From the NCBI GenBank assembly GCA_965153355.1, contig OZ231126.1:13950001-14014000 (forward strand): a stretch of DNA of 64,000 nucleotides, in the 5' to 3' direction. This document shows positions 1-11,726 of the stretch, piece by piece (positions within the stretch are counted from its first letter, which is position 1; each line of letters starts with the position of its first letter). The notes beneath the pieces were generated by a model, which was not told the DNA's origin, made no database searches, and was given only the letters and a program-made list of their open reading frames with translations. Source of the DNA: Flaccisagitta enflata (Eukaryota; Chaetognatha; Sagittoidea; Aphragmophora). The position numbers and the translations under genes are program-made.

Positions 1-50
<50 letters not shown>
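1..50. repeat. (TG)n microsatellite
   Basis: Uninterrupted TG dinucleotides run from the window edge, so the array is truncated here. Confidence 0.95.
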
Positions 51-53
<3 letters not shown>

Positions 54-449
54 CGATGTATGGCAGCCTGGAGCCTAGGGACTTCAAAGCCAATTCCAAG
101 CACGACAGCAAATCTAAGCACGACAGCTTTTTCACTGATTTGTTTTGATTTCTATGCTTTCTAAGCCAATACTAGCCAAAAAGTAAAAAATAAACAAGTG
201 ATTCTCATCTAGATGGTTATTTCTTTGTCAAATAGATCTGTTTTCAATTGATTCATACAATCTAATATATTGTGCAAAAAAAAGTATCTAGAAAAACTGT
301 ATAGTAGGTGGGGGCAAAGCATACTAATCATCATCACATATCAATCAAGCCCTTGCCTCATTGTGCTTTGCAAACTCGTTTATTATTTCCCCCCATAGGA
401 TTTGATTCAATAAAGTTTTTCTGATGTGTTTATTTGTCTGTCTGTCAGC

Positions 450-451
<2 letters not shown>

Positions 452-521
<70 letters not shown>
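452..521. repeat. (CT)n microsatellite
   Basis: About 70 bp of pure CT. Reading frames through it give only Ser-Leu or Arg-Glu repeats and are not genes. The surrounding 60-780 is otherwise non-coding, with a short TG-rich stretch at 640-760. Confidence 0.95.
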
Positions 522-524
<3 letters not shown>

Positions 525-1194
525 TTTTATTCCCTTCAAAATTTGTTCTCAACACATTTTCAAGCCCGACAGACTTTCAAGCCCGACAACAGGGACGTCA
601 CGTGATGTCCCTGAAGTCCCTTGCCATACATCGCTGTCAGTGTGTGTGTCAGTGTGTTTGTTTGTGTGTATGTATGTGTTCGTTAGATAATCATGCTCGA
701 CAGACAGACAGACCGACTCACTCTTGTACCTAGTTGTGTGTGTGTGTGTGTTACTAACCAAGACGCTGTGTCTATGAGACCCTTTATTCAGTGTCCCCAG
801 AAGATCTTTGGAGCTACTATCCAACTTGAGGTTGAGCGCTGTTACTATCTAGGTAGTAGCTGAATTTTTCCCCTCATTATCTATATTACTATCCAGACAT
901 AACATTTGTACTACAGCGTATACAAATATATCTGGAGACAAGGAAGAGACAAATTGACAGTCACAATGTTGGCAAATTTGATCAAAAAAACACAAAAACC
1001 AAGGCAATATTTCATCTTTGGAGGTGCAAAATTAAAAATTTTTCATTCCTTCATTCACTCATTCAATTGGTGATTAAGATAGGCTTTCCAAGAAGCGCTT
1101 CCACGTCATTCAACACCTCAACAATATCTGCATTTTCATTGGCAGCGTCTACTTCTTGTGAATCAGCGTTGGCATTGTCCCTTTAACCATGTGG

Positions 1195-1430
1195 TTCAGT
1201 AACTTTGTAACTGTACATACTGCTGTTGAATTTTGAGAGCATTGAGGAAAGGATAATCATGTTTGCGCAAGTTTCGTTGCGTCTCTTTAAACCATATGGA
1301 GTTGCAAGAATTCCCTCGACCATGGCTAAACGATTTCTGGGTTTGGTCTTGATTACCCCCACGCCACTAAATGATCGCTCAATGGTGGCATTAGATGTAG
1401 GAAGGCAATTTTGACACTGAAGAAGTGAAG
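1195..1430 (-). pseudogene. hAT transposase C-terminal (dimerisation) fragment
   Basis: The minus-strand translation contains LPTSNATIERSFSGVGVIKT followed by a K-P-R-N-R-L segment. This is the classic hAT C-terminal block (N-A-x-x-E-R-x-F-S, then I-K-T, then RNR). Only this block survives; no DDE region or BED finger is visible. It lies inside an element with hAT ends, which supports the call. It is a relic, not a functional gene. Confidence 0.8.
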
Positions 1431-1434
1431 TAAG

Positions 1435-2123
1435 AGCAGGGCAGCAGCCCCAAAGGGCCAATGTCCTGTAGGACACAGGGGGGAATTTCCAAACAACCTG
1501 AGAGGACATATTAGAGGCTTTTGGACAATTTTCCATGATATTCAATGGGAGATTTGCATTTTTTTTCAATTTCTCATCAATTTGCCATGTAATTCTATGG
1601 GAATTTTACATTTTTTTCAAATTTCATCAATTTTCCATGTTATTTAATGGAAAGTTGGCATTTTATCAGTTTCGCATGTTATTCAATAGGAATTTGAGGC
1701 TTGAGATGCTGGGGGGGGGGATGTTCGGACGCACACATGGAAATTCACCCCTGTGTCCTACGGGACATTGTCCCTTTGGGGCCGCTGCACCTGGTAATTT
1801 CTAATAGAAAAATGTGAGATTAATACCCAAGCAATACCCGAGCATACCCATGAAATGCACTAGCAATACCCGAGCAATACCCAGGCAATACCCAAGCAAT
1901 ACCCGAGCGTACCCAAATACCCGGGCCGAGCATACCCGAGCATTCCCAAGCGATACCACAGCAATGCCAAAGTAATACCAGGCATACCCGGGCATACCCA
2001 AGCAATACCCTAGTAATACCCGAGCAATACCCATGCAATATCCAAGCAATACTCGAGCAATACCCGAGCATACCCAAATACCCCGGGTTTTGATCTCACC
2101 TAAGATTACGTGGTGCGCTGCCC
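1435..2123. mobile_element. Family C repeat element, with nested 5-bp-TSD element
   Basis: The left end reads GCAGGGCAGCAGCCCC, followed by a block ending in TAGGACACAGGGG. The right end, before the nested insertion, carries the reverse complement of both blocks. The right-hand CCC of the terminus lies beyond the nested element, at 2121-2123. The interior is a degenerate array built on the words TTTTCCATGT and ATTCAATGG. It belongs with the other GGGCAGCGGCC-ended elements at 13.8, 15.8 and 59.4 kb. Confidence 0.65.
1788..2115. mobile_element. Small TIR element with GGTATTGCTCG-type interior, copy 1
   Basis: The ends are CACCTGGTAATTTC and the inverse of CACCACGTAATCTT, followed by a shared inner block GTGAGAT. 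The interior is an imperfect array of an 11-bp word, AATACCCGAGC. It is flanked by a perfect 5-bp duplication CGCTG (1783-1787 and 2116-2120). Removing the element restores the family C terminus GGGGCCGCTGCCC. A second copy lies at 60388-60725. Confidence 0.85.
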
Positions 2124-2440
2124 AAAAAGGGGAACTTCGGCAGTTCTCAATTTTGACACAGGATATGTGATACAAACCAAGAGTGAAGTGCCATATCAGA
2201 AAACGGGTAGGGGTGATTCAAACGAAGTCGGGACATCCTTTTATCGAAGTGACTGAAAAGTACGGAAAATACCAAATTATGCCAACATTGGTAGTTAGTA
2301 GCTAAAACTATCCAGAAAAAATTTCATTTAGTAGCTAGATTAGTAGCTGGTATCCAGATCATTTTTTTACTATCCAAAGTACCTCAATTACTATCCAGAT
2401 CTAGCTACTAAGTAGCTAACTTGGGGACACTGCCTTTATT

Positions 2441-2719
2441 ACTGGATAATACGGTTTGCCTATCTATAAATGATGATGATGATGATGATGATAATCACAA
2501 CTCAAAATTAAATCATCGACTAGCTGGATAATTTTGACCGGTTCCTTCCACTGCTAGTATGCGGTTTTACGAGAACCAAGTTTTTAAGAAAGTTGGGCTT
2601 GAAATCTTTAACATGCTCACAACATGCTCACAACATTTAAAGGCTTCATTCTAGGTGAAAGATTTTAAAATTTTTTTATAAAAACGAGTACTCGCAGATT
2701 AAGATTTGAAACAATTGAA
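2441..2719. other. Gene-free stretch
   Basis: I see no gene here. It holds a short GATGAT microsatellite near 2470 and otherwise unique AT-rich sequence up to the family A copy at 2720. Confidence 0.6.
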
Positions 2720-2863
2720 AACAAGGCCGGATACACGGCCATCAGATGCGGACGGGTGGGCAGGGGCGGAAATGCGCGTTTTCCCACTTTTCAACTGGAT
2801 CATTACGGTCCGACGGACGGACGGACAAAGCCTCTTACAGAGCTGCGTGTCCGCAACTAAAAA
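2720..2863 (-). mobile_element. Family A (hairpin-ended, HINE-like) element, copy a
   Basis: Starts AACAAGGCCGGATACACGG and ends with the hairpin and ACTAAAAA. Read towards the hairpin end-in, the outer arm is AGTTGCGGAC and the distal segment is GTCCGCATCT, complementary at 9 of 10 positions. The core is GGAC/GACG tetranucleotides. A partial family C terminus follows at about 2888-2937. Confidence 0.85.
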
Positions 2864-3051
2864 TAGAACTTTTCAACGCTGAAATCTGTGTTCTACAGGA
2901 AATTAGCCCTTTGGGGCCGCTGCCCTGCTCTCACTCCACAAAAAATATCCTTAATTTTGGGGCCATTCAAAGCCTTGCTGTTCTTACAAACTAGGTTTAC
3001 ATCACTACAGCAAATTGTAATCCTTGCCATAGGCAATAGAATATGGTGGTA

Positions 3052-3059
3052 TTCTTTTT
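3052..3059 (-). promoter_or_regulatory. Histone downstream element-like purine run
   Basis: On the minus strand AAAAAGAA lies 12-20 nt past the histone stem-loop, where the purine-rich element that pairs with U7 snRNA is found in other animals. Assigned by position and composition only. Confidence 0.5.
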
Positions 3060-3071
3060 AAATAATTTGGT

Positions 3072-3087
3072 GGCCCTTAAAAGGGCC
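3072..3087 (-). terminator. Histone mRNA 3' stem-loop
   Basis: The minus strand reads GGCCCTTTTAAGGGCC, a 6-bp stem with a TTTA loop, with CCAAC upstream and ACCA downstream. This fits the metazoan replication-dependent histone processing signal bound by SLBP. It begins about 30 nt after the H1 stop codon. Confidence 0.95.
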
Positions 3088-3117
3088 GTTGGGGTATTTG
3101 GTGTTGAAGGATGGAAT

Positions 3118-3750
3118 TTACTTCTTCTTGGGGGTCTTCTTGGCCGCGGGCTTCTTAGCCGCGGGTTTCTTGGCCGCGGGCTTCTTAGCGGGCGACTTCT
3201 TGACAGTCTTGGGCTTGGCGACCTTCTTGGCGGGGCTCTTCTTCACCGCCTTGGGCTTCTTGGCAGACGCCGCCTTCTTGGGCTTGGCGGCGGCCTTCTT
3301 CGGGGTCTTCTTGGCGGCCGCGGGCTTCTTGGCGACCTTCTTAGGAGACTTCTTGACAGCGGGCTTCTTGGGCTTAGCCGCGGCCTTCTTGGGCGTCTTC
3401 TTGACGGCCTTCTTGGGCTTCTCGACCTTGGCGGCCTTGAAGGAACCGGCGTGGCCTTTGGCGGTGACGAGTTTGCCACCGGCGACGCCCTTCTTCAAAG
3501 CGAGGTTCAAGCTGGTGTTGGTCTTCTTGTTGTCCTCGACCTTGAAGTTGGCCAAGATATACTTCTTGATGGCGACCTTGGAAGATCCCTTCTTGTCGGC
3601 GAGAGCGACGATGGCTTTGGCGATCATCTCACCGAAGGGAGGATGGGCCGCGGGCTTCTTGGGAGCCTTGGGCTTGGCGGGCTTCTTGGCCTTGGCGGCG
3701 GGGGCCGCGGGAGCGGCGGCGGCAGGGGCGGCGGCGGCTTCTTCAGACAT
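3118..3750 (-). CDS. Histone H1 (linker histone)
   Basis: This single-exon gene encodes a 210-aa linker histone, which binds the nucleosome dyad and linker DNA to compact chromatin. Residues 1-35 are an Ala/Pro/Lys-rich tail. Residues about 36-108 form the winged-helix globular domain, with [30 protein letters not shown] and a Gly-rich wing GVAGGKLV. The rest is a Lys/Ala/Pro tail of repeated KKSPKK, KKTPKK and KPAAKK motifs typical of H1. The start is the Met before SEEAAAA. The frame stays open 69 codons upstream, but that part is not H1-like and is taken as leader. A canonical stem-loop follows the stop, so this is a replication-dependent, intronless, non-polyadenylated type. No core histone genes are visible nearby. 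It cannot be assigned to a named subtype. Confidence 0.97.
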   Translation of the reverse strand: MSEEAAAAPAAAAPAAPAAKAKKPAKPKAPKKPAAHPPFGEMIAKAIVALADKKGSSKVAIKKYILANFKVEDNKKTNTSLNLALKKGVAGGKLVTAKGHAGSFKAAKVEKPKKAVKKTPKKAAAKPKKPAVKKSPKKVAKKPAAAKKTPKKAAAKPKKAASAKKPKAVKKSPAKKVAKPKTVKKSPAKKPAAKKPAAKKPAAKKTPKKK

Positions 3751-3927
3751 GATGTCGGTCTTTGACTTGATACCTGGGCTGAGGATGAAGAGAGAAGAAT
3801 CGTATTCTTTGGCTGTGTGCGATTTGCGATGGAGTCGAGAGGAGAAATCGAGTTTTTGAAGAGAATCCTTTCGTGAATCGAACCTTATCGAGAACAGCTC
3901 GCACTGAGTGAGAAAGAAAGGATAAAA

Positions 3928-3934
3928 TGTGTTT
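3928..3934 (-). promoter_or_regulatory. H1-box-like motif AAACACA
   Basis: AAACACA is the H1-specific promoter element known from vertebrates and sea urchins. It lies about 180 nt upstream of the H1 start codon on the coding strand. A 7-base match could be chance. Confidence 0.4.
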
Positions 3935-4053
3935 CGACGTGTGCTTGTTTTACACAATTAAATCTATTTTTGTAGTATTTGTAAATGACATATTATTTTC
4001 ATTTTGATGTTGAAAGAAAGCCCAGACTTTTTTCTTTTAAAAGAGATGCGTCA

Positions 4054-4062
4054 CTTTTATAT
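4054..4062 (-). promoter_or_regulatory. Candidate TATA box for histone H1
   Basis: The minus strand reads ATATAAAAG about 305 nt upstream of the H1 ATG. It would imply a leader of about 275 nt and would place the AAACACA box inside the transcript, so it competes with the weaker TTTTATC at about 3921-3927. Unresolved. Confidence 0.3.
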
Positions 4063-4860
4063 TTCCCATCGCAAAGAATGTGAATTTGAGTGTTTTTTAA
4101 CGCATGTCGCTTTTCAACTGATGTGCTAGATCTCAGAATAACATAGAATGAATGGCATAAATAAATGTCGATTTAGCTAATGTTATGTAAACTGTAGCCG
4201 TCATATTTTACGTTAAGGGAGGCTTCAGCGTTTGAAGTGTCAGTGACCAATTTTCTGCTCTACAATTAAGCGGTTCAATCCTTAAATATTACTAAGAAAG
4301 TAACTATATAGAAATGAAAAGAGAGGCAAAGCGAGCGAGAATCTTGCCTCGGAGCAACGAAAGACTGAGTTGAATTGCAAAGCAGACTTCCTCGTATGCA
4401 ATAAGGCTTGTTATAATTGTGCTTTGCCATAGTGAAGTCAGTTCCATGTGATTCGATACACAATGAGCTCGTTCGCAATGGTGAAAATTGCACTAGTTGT
4501 TCCGTAAGGCCTAACTTTGTATGCAATAGAGATAATTGCATTTTTTCCTATGTGAGCGGTCGGTTTCCTTTATTTCGATACTGCGGCTTAAGCTAGGGAT
4601 ACTCTCAGCGATATCAGCTTGATTCTCTTGCTTTAACAGCTAATGCTCAATACAGTCAATACTGTTTTGCCAACGGAAAAAAGCGCTATACGATCGGCAA
4701 GCTAGTGAGCAATAAAACAGTCAATACAGCAAATTCCGAATTGTCATTGTGAATATTTACTTAGCCACTAATGACTAAGCCAACTCATGGAGGACCAAGA
4801 CCAATCGTCTACATGCAACGCATTACGCGCAATTGTGACCATTTTGAATGAATGATTCTA
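4063..4860. other. Gene-free stretch upstream of H1
   Basis: Unique AT-rich sequence with no convincing coding potential or recognised repeat. Confidence 0.5.
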
Positions 4861-4894
4861 TGAATAAAACGAGGTAATTACCTCGTTTTATTCA
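4861..4894. repeat. Perfect 34-bp palindrome
   Basis: Both arms are perfect reverse complements about the centre TAATTA. Each arm contains ATAAAAC next to GAGG. No spacer is present. No matching copy was noticed elsewhere in the window. Confidence 0.9.
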
Positions 4895-5089
4895 GATAAG
4901 GTTACGTTCCCGTGTTAAGTTTTCTCCTATTCTTTGTAATTCTTTCAAACTCGTTGTAGTCTGATTGCATGGACTTGAATTTATCTGTGTGTTTGTCGTT
5001 TGTCTGTCTTGCGTCTCTAGGTTGTATTTTCTGTCAGTCTGTCCGTCCGTTACCTCTTTCTTTTTAGCTTTCCCTTTGTCTTTCTTGCT

Positions 5090-5930
<841 letters not shown>

Positions 5931-5966
5931 CTGTAATTTACGTCAAACATAATTTTCCTCTTTCCT

Positions 5967-6035
5967 CTCTCCCTCATTCATTCATTCATTCATTCATTCA
6001 TTCATTCATTCATTCATTCATTCATTTATTCATTC
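5967..6035. repeat. (ATTC)n microsatellite
   Basis: Tandem ATTC over about 70 bp, followed by degenerate CCATC words to about 6190. Shorter ATTC arrays recur in the palindrome arms near 8700 and 10260. Confidence 0.9.
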
Positions 6036-6406
6036 AATGGAAATCATCCATCTTTTCATTTTTCCGTCATTCCCACTGATTTATTTCAGCTGCAATCCAT
6101 CTATCCATTCACCTAACCGTCCATGATTATATCCATCCATTCTCCGATCCATTCTTCATTTCATTCAACTTTAGTTCATCCATCCAAGGAATTCCTCGAT
6201 CTTTCCAACAGATCGTTTGATATCATCGCGATGAACAAATCTGAATTCAAAATCCTTTTCCCTCCTTCAAATGAAACGTTTGGAGAAATTGAACTTGGAA
6301 TTCTTGAATAACTCAGCTGACAAGGACAAAGGAATTTCGTTCCGCTCACAACGAAATTTGGCGGGACCCCGCGCTGCATCAGAGACGGACGACTTATTCA
6401 TGGTCA

Positions 6407-6487
6407 CAGCGACGTCGTCGTCGTCGTCATCTTCATCGTCATCGTCGCTATCCAAAATTTCATCGTCGTCGTCATCGTCGTCGTCAA
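6407..6487. repeat. (TCG/TCA)n trinucleotide tract
   Basis: Trinucleotide repeat reading poly-Ser on the plus strand and poly-Asp on the minus strand. Both strands have an open frame of about 105 codons around it. Neither has a recognised domain or splice support, so I do not call a gene, although a plus-strand exon at 6271-6588 is possible. Confidence 0.7.
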
Positions 6488-6596
6488 TCTCTCTGACCCA
6501 ATTGACAACAAAGGCAAATGAGGAAGCAGAGGAGGGAAACCAGACCGACTTCAATGCCGAGAATGTCGATGGCACAAACAAAAAATGACCTATTGT

Positions 6597-6823
6597 TAGA
6601 TCAGGAATTGGATAAGTGGCGTGACCGTGCGACAGAGACGAAAGAGTGGCGTAAGCTGAGATTGACGTTGCGGTATCTGTAATTAACTTAATGGCCTAAC
6701 TATGGGGCTGAGATGTAAGAGTGGCGTAAGCTACGATTGGCGCTCCAGTATTAAATACTAGATAAATGGCGTGACCGTGCAACTGAAACAGATAAGTAAC
6801 ATAGCTGCGATTGGCGTACCAGT
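6597..6823. repeat. Family E repeat array, first segment
   Basis: Degenerate repeats of about 70 bp built on GTGGCGTAAGCTGCGATTGG, then GGTACTAG, then ATAAATGGCGTGACCG. The array is cut at CCAGT by the 5.3-kb palindrome and resumes at 12148, then again at 18506. Confidence 0.8.
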
Positions 6824-7244
6824 CAGCTGGGTAAATGCAGAGTTAGTGATATTAACACATGGTGTTGTGAAATCAGCGACTTTGCCAATTCCACCAATGG
6901 CATTTAACATAGAAAACATAGGAAAAAATTGATTTTGCTCATTTTTCTCAAAATACGTCATCTTCAAATTTCTTCATTTTTTCCTCAAATGATGCCCCAA
7001 GGGGGAGGACCTTTTGGGGAAAAAAAGTTGGGATACTCCTCTTCTCAAAACATGGAAAAACAGGGATGAAACTTTTTTGTGTTAAAGTTGCTAATTTCAC
7101 AACCATTTGAAACCCTTTCTTTATAAGTTGGTAATGTTGCTGATTTCAACAACGCTGAAATGTGCTGAAGTTGCTAATTTTAACAACATCTCCAACTTTT
7201 GACTCTCAAATTTAGCAAAATGACACGTTTATGGATGCTGTTGA

Positions 7245-7483
7245 TTTTTAGTTGCTGACATGCAACTTTATAAGAATATTTGTCTGTCGGTCCATCCGTC
7301 GGTCCGTCCAACTGTCCGTCTGTTGGTCTGTCGGTCCATAACACACAAGTTGAAAAGTGGAAAAACGATGGTTTTAGATGTTTTTTTTTGGCAGGTGTGT
7401 TGGTGGGGGGCTTGGGGTGTGGATGGGGGTTGGATGCCCCTGCCCACCCGTCCACAATGATGTTGTGACCCCGCATCACTTGT
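7245..7483 (+). mobile_element. Family A-related element (subfamily D) in left palindrome arm
   Basis: Hairpin end AGTTGCTGACATGCAACT, then a GTCGGTCC-type core, then TGCCCCTGCCCACCCGTCC and a tail ending ATCACTTGTT. Same layout as family A with a different tail. The mirror copy is at 11487-11726. Confidence 0.8.
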
Positions 7484-9672
7484 TTTCAAGTGTTTAACTT
7501 CATTATAGGTTTCACAAACACCAAAAGTGCTATATCCATTAAAGTCAAGGGTTTCCATTACAATTTGGGTAGTGATCCGGAAAGGGGAACCATTTTAGGC
7601 CGAATTTTGGACTAGAGTTAACACTTAAACCACTATAGTCAGATTTGGACTTGAGTGGAATAAGATTTTACATCCCTCATTTTCAATTCTAACCAGAGTG
7701 GTTTTTGTTTTTACTTACTCATGGGAATTCTAAAAGTTGGGTTTATTCTATCAGTGAAAAAAAAACAATTTATCATTTTTTTCTTTAATTCTAAATTCTA
7801 AACTGATTTTCATTGTTGAGCTGCACCTTGTTTAAAACCATTTTTTACCCATTTTGAAAAAAGAAACATTGAAATTATGTACAAAAATAAAACAATTTAT
7901 TATAAAGAATAATCTAAGAATTGAAAAAGAATCTACATCTGACATTTCTTGTTTTAATATTTTAAGAATTTCAGAATAGCATTATTTCTGATGAATTCTT
8001 TTCTTAAGATTATCAAAAATTTACAATCATAGATTGTATACAGAGATGACAAAACAAAAATCGGGTGTGATGCAAATTAGATCTAAATTAGGCCCAAGAA
8101 AACTTTGTTTTTGAAGTAAATCTAAAAATCACTCTAGTTAGAAGGGGCAATTAGGTTAGAAAACCACTCAAGTCTGATTCTGCCTTGAGTGGTCTGGGAC
8201 CTTACTGCCCTCATTTTCAAATGAGGATTCGGCCTTTAGTGCCCTCCTCATACAGAAACAGCTAAAATAGTACAATATGGCTGTATGTGTATGTGGATTG
8301 GCTCGTGTTTACATGGGTGACACTAATCACAGCCATAAATGACACTTTGGACTCATTTCATGAAGCCTGGATTATTGTAAGTGAGTGGTATCTGCCACTC
8401 AGTTTCTGGCTCTTTTTTTTCTCATCAAGAAATTTGTGCTATACCTCAACTTGCAATGAGTCAATATCCGCACATACCAGCCAAAACCCTTCCAGATGAT
8501 TGATAAACAGACGGAGCACTATTTTAAGGAGAGGAGACAGCAGATGATTAACAAACAAACCAACCGAGAAACAGGTGGTTAGACTGACATATTGGGCCAT
8601 AAATTGCATGCACACAATGAAATAAGAGAATTTGAAAAAAGAAATTCAACACCTTATCCCTACTTTCCCTGATATCAATAACTCAGTTCTTACACAGCTG
8701 TTCATTCATTCATTCATTCATTCATCTATTGATTCATTCATTGAAATACTCATTCATTCTTTTCTGACGCAGTGTACAGGAAGAAGTAATTTCAAGCGCC
8801 ATTACGATTATTTAGATATTTTTTATATTATCTTTTTATGAATCTATTTTTTTGAAAAAAAAACATTTGTAAAGTGTTAAAAAATACAGTTTTGCATAGA
8901 TAATCTCTAGAATACAGATAATCTGGGTTCAAAAACATTATCAAAACAACCTAAACATTATATAAAAAAATTATTATATTTTTTGATTGTAAATATATAT
9001 CGAAAGCATAAAGTGAAATGAAACCAAAATTTCCTGTACCTGTACACCATGACTTTATAGCCATTTGGGGTCCCTTGCACACAACTGGAAATGGTAAAAA
9101 ACATTTTTTGGATATCAATATCTATTTTTTTTCTATTTCCATATGTGATTCAAATTTAGATTAAAATCTAAAGAACATGCATAATTGAAGCAATATTTAA
9201 TTCTTATGTGCATGGACTGGCAGACCAATGGACATAGCAATATGATGGCCCAAACCATGGTCAGGAATTCGGGCACATTTTTAGAAATGGTTGTTTTTCC
9301 TTTCTCCATCTCTGTCAGGTCCCTGTATCTACTCGTCTCTATGGCCAAATTGTAAAATTGTGAATCTTTATGCATATTCTGAAAGATTAAAGAAACCAAG
9401 CAGAGTTAAAATCTGTTTTTTTTTTGTTCTTGCTTGTTTTTTTTTTATCTTTCTTTGGCCATAGAAGACGAGTAGATACAGAGACCTGTGAAAGATGGAG
9501 AAAGGAAAAACAACCATTTCTAAAAAATGTGCCCAAATTCCTAACCATGGTTTGGGCCATCATATTGCCATGTCCATTGGTCTATCAGTCCATGCACATA
9601 AGAGTTAAATATTGCTTTAATAATGCATGTTTTTTAGATTTTAATCTTAATTTGAATCACATATGGAAATAA

Positions 9673-9875
9673 AACAAGGCCGGATACACGGCTACCGAAG
9701 TCGCGTGCGGGTGGGCAGGGGCCATTTTTCAGGTCACCAGACCATTTGGGCAAGAGCAGTGAGGTCAAACAAATGAAATCATAAAAAAAAGTAAAGTGTG
9801 ACGGACCGACCGACCGACCAACCGACTGACCGACGGACAAAGCGGATTGTAGAGTCGCGTGCACGCGACTAAAAA
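9673..9875 (-). mobile_element. Family A element, copy b (dated insertion)
   Basis: The hairpin arm AGTCGCGTGC is fully complementary to the distal segment GCACGCGACT. The opposite palindrome arm near 9120-9140 preserves the empty site, a run of A/T. The element joined this run without a visible target duplication. Confidence 0.92.
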
Positions 9876-11486
9876 GATAGATATTGATATCCAGAAAATG
9901 TTTTTTACCATTTCCAGTTGTGTGCAAGGGACCCCAAATGGCTATAAAGTCATGGTGTACAGGTACAGGAAATTTTGGTTTTATTTCACTTTATGCTTTT
10001 GATATATATTTACAATCAAATAATATAATTTTTTTTTATATAATGTATAGGGTGTCTTGATAATGTTTTCAAACCCAGATTATCTATGGAAAACTGTATT
10101 GTTTAAAACTTAACAAATGTTTTTTTTTTTTTAAATAGATTCATAAAAAGATAATATTAAAAATATCTAAATAATTGTAATGGCGCTTGAACTTCTTCCT
10201 GTACACTGTGTCATAAAAGAATGAATGAAATGAGTATTTCAATGAATGAATCAATAGATGAATGAATGAATGAATGAACAGCTGTGTAAGAACTGAGGTA
10301 TTGATAGCAGGGAAAGTAGGGATAAGGTGTTGAATTTCTTTTTTCAAATTCTCTTATTTCATTGTGTGCATGCAATTTATGGCCCAATATGTCAGTTTAA
10401 CCACCTGTTTCTCGGTTGGTTGGTTTGTTAATCATCTGCTGTCTCCTCTCCTTAAAATAGTGCTCCGTCTGTTTATCAATCATCTGGAAGGGTTTTGGCT
10501 GGTATGTGCGGATATTGACTCATTGCAAGTTGAGGTATAGCACAAATTTCTTGATGAGAAAAAAAAGAGCCAGAAACTGAGTGGCAGATACCACCTACTT
10601 ACAATAATCCAGGCTTCATGAAATGAGTTCAAAGTGTCATTTATGGCTGTGATTAGTGTCACCCATGTAAACACGAGCCAATCCACATACAGGAGGCCAT
10701 ATTGTACTATTTTAGCTGTTTCTGTATGAGGAGGGCACTCAAGGCCGAATCCTCATTTGAAAATGAGGGCAGTAAGGTCCCAGACCACTCAAGGCAGAAT
10801 CAGACTTGAGTGGTTTTCTAACCTAATTGCCCCTTCTAACTAGAGTGATTTTTAGATTTACTTCAAAAACAAAGTTTTCTTGGGCCTAATTTAGATCTAA
10901 TTTGCATCACACCCGATTTTTGTTTTGTCATCTCTGTATACAATCTATGATTGTAAATTTTTGATAATCTTAAGAAAAGAATTCATCAGAAATAATGCTA
11001 TTCTGAAATTCTTAAAATATTAAAACAAGAAATGTCAGATGTAGATTCTTTTTCAATTCTTAGATTATTCTTTATAATAAATTGTTTTATTTTTGTACAT
11101 AATTTCAATGTTTCTTTTTTCAAAATGGTTAAAAAATGGTTTTAAACAAGGTGCAGCTCAACAATGAAAATCAGTTTAGAATTAAAGAAAAAAATGATAA
11201 ATTGTTTTTTTTTTCACTGATAGAATAAACCCAACTTTTAGAATTCCCATGAGTAAGTAAAAACAAAAACCACTCTGGTTAGAATTGAAAATGAGGGATG
11301 TAAAATCTTATTCCACTCAAGTCCGAATCTGTCTATAGTGGTTGAAGTGTTAACTCTAGTCCAAAATTCGGCCTAAAATGGTTCCCCTTTCCGGATCACT
11401 ACCCAAATTGTAATGGAAACCCTTGACTTTAATGGATATAGCACTTTTGGTGTTTGTGAAACCTATAATGAAGTTAAACACTTGAA

Positions 11487-11726
11487 AACAAGTGATGCGG
11501 GGTCACAACATCATTGTGGACGGGTGGGCAGGGGCATCCAACCCCCATCCACACCCCAAGCCCCCCACCAACACACCTGCCCAAAAAAAACATCTAAAAC
11601 CATCGTTTTTCCACTTTTCAACTTGTGTGTTATGGACCGACAGACCAACAGACGGACAGTTGGACAGACCGACGGATGGACCGACAGACAAATATTCTTA
11701 TAAAGTTGCATGTCAGCAACTAAAAA
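11487..11726 (-). mobile_element. Family A-related element (subfamily D) in right palindrome arm
   Basis: Mirror copy of 7245-7483 with a few substitutions. It predates formation of the palindrome. Confidence 0.8.

Larger units (their letters stand above)
789..2432. mobile_element. hAT-superfamily DNA transposon, decayed, with 8-bp target duplication
   Basis: The ends are inverted copies of CAGTGTCCCCA. The element is flanked on both sides by the same 8 bases, CCTTTATT (781-788 and 2433-2440). An 8-bp duplication with CAGTG termini is the hAT signature. The subterminal regions are rich in the words TAGTAGCT and ACTATCCAGA on both sides. A minus-strand fragment of the hAT C-terminal dimerisation domain lies inside at about 1195-1430. 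A family C element (1435-2123) with a further nested element (1788-2115) also sits inside. The transposase is far too short to be active. Confidence 0.9.

Noticed and set aside
3043-3859. Gly/Leu- and Ala/Phe-rich plus-strand frames of about 250 codons
   Set aside because: Antisense shadows of the Lys/Ala-rich histone H1 gene.
8287-8499. Frame of about 70 codons present in both palindrome arms as a possible protein
   Set aside because: Conservation between arms follows from the palindrome itself, and no domain is recognisable.
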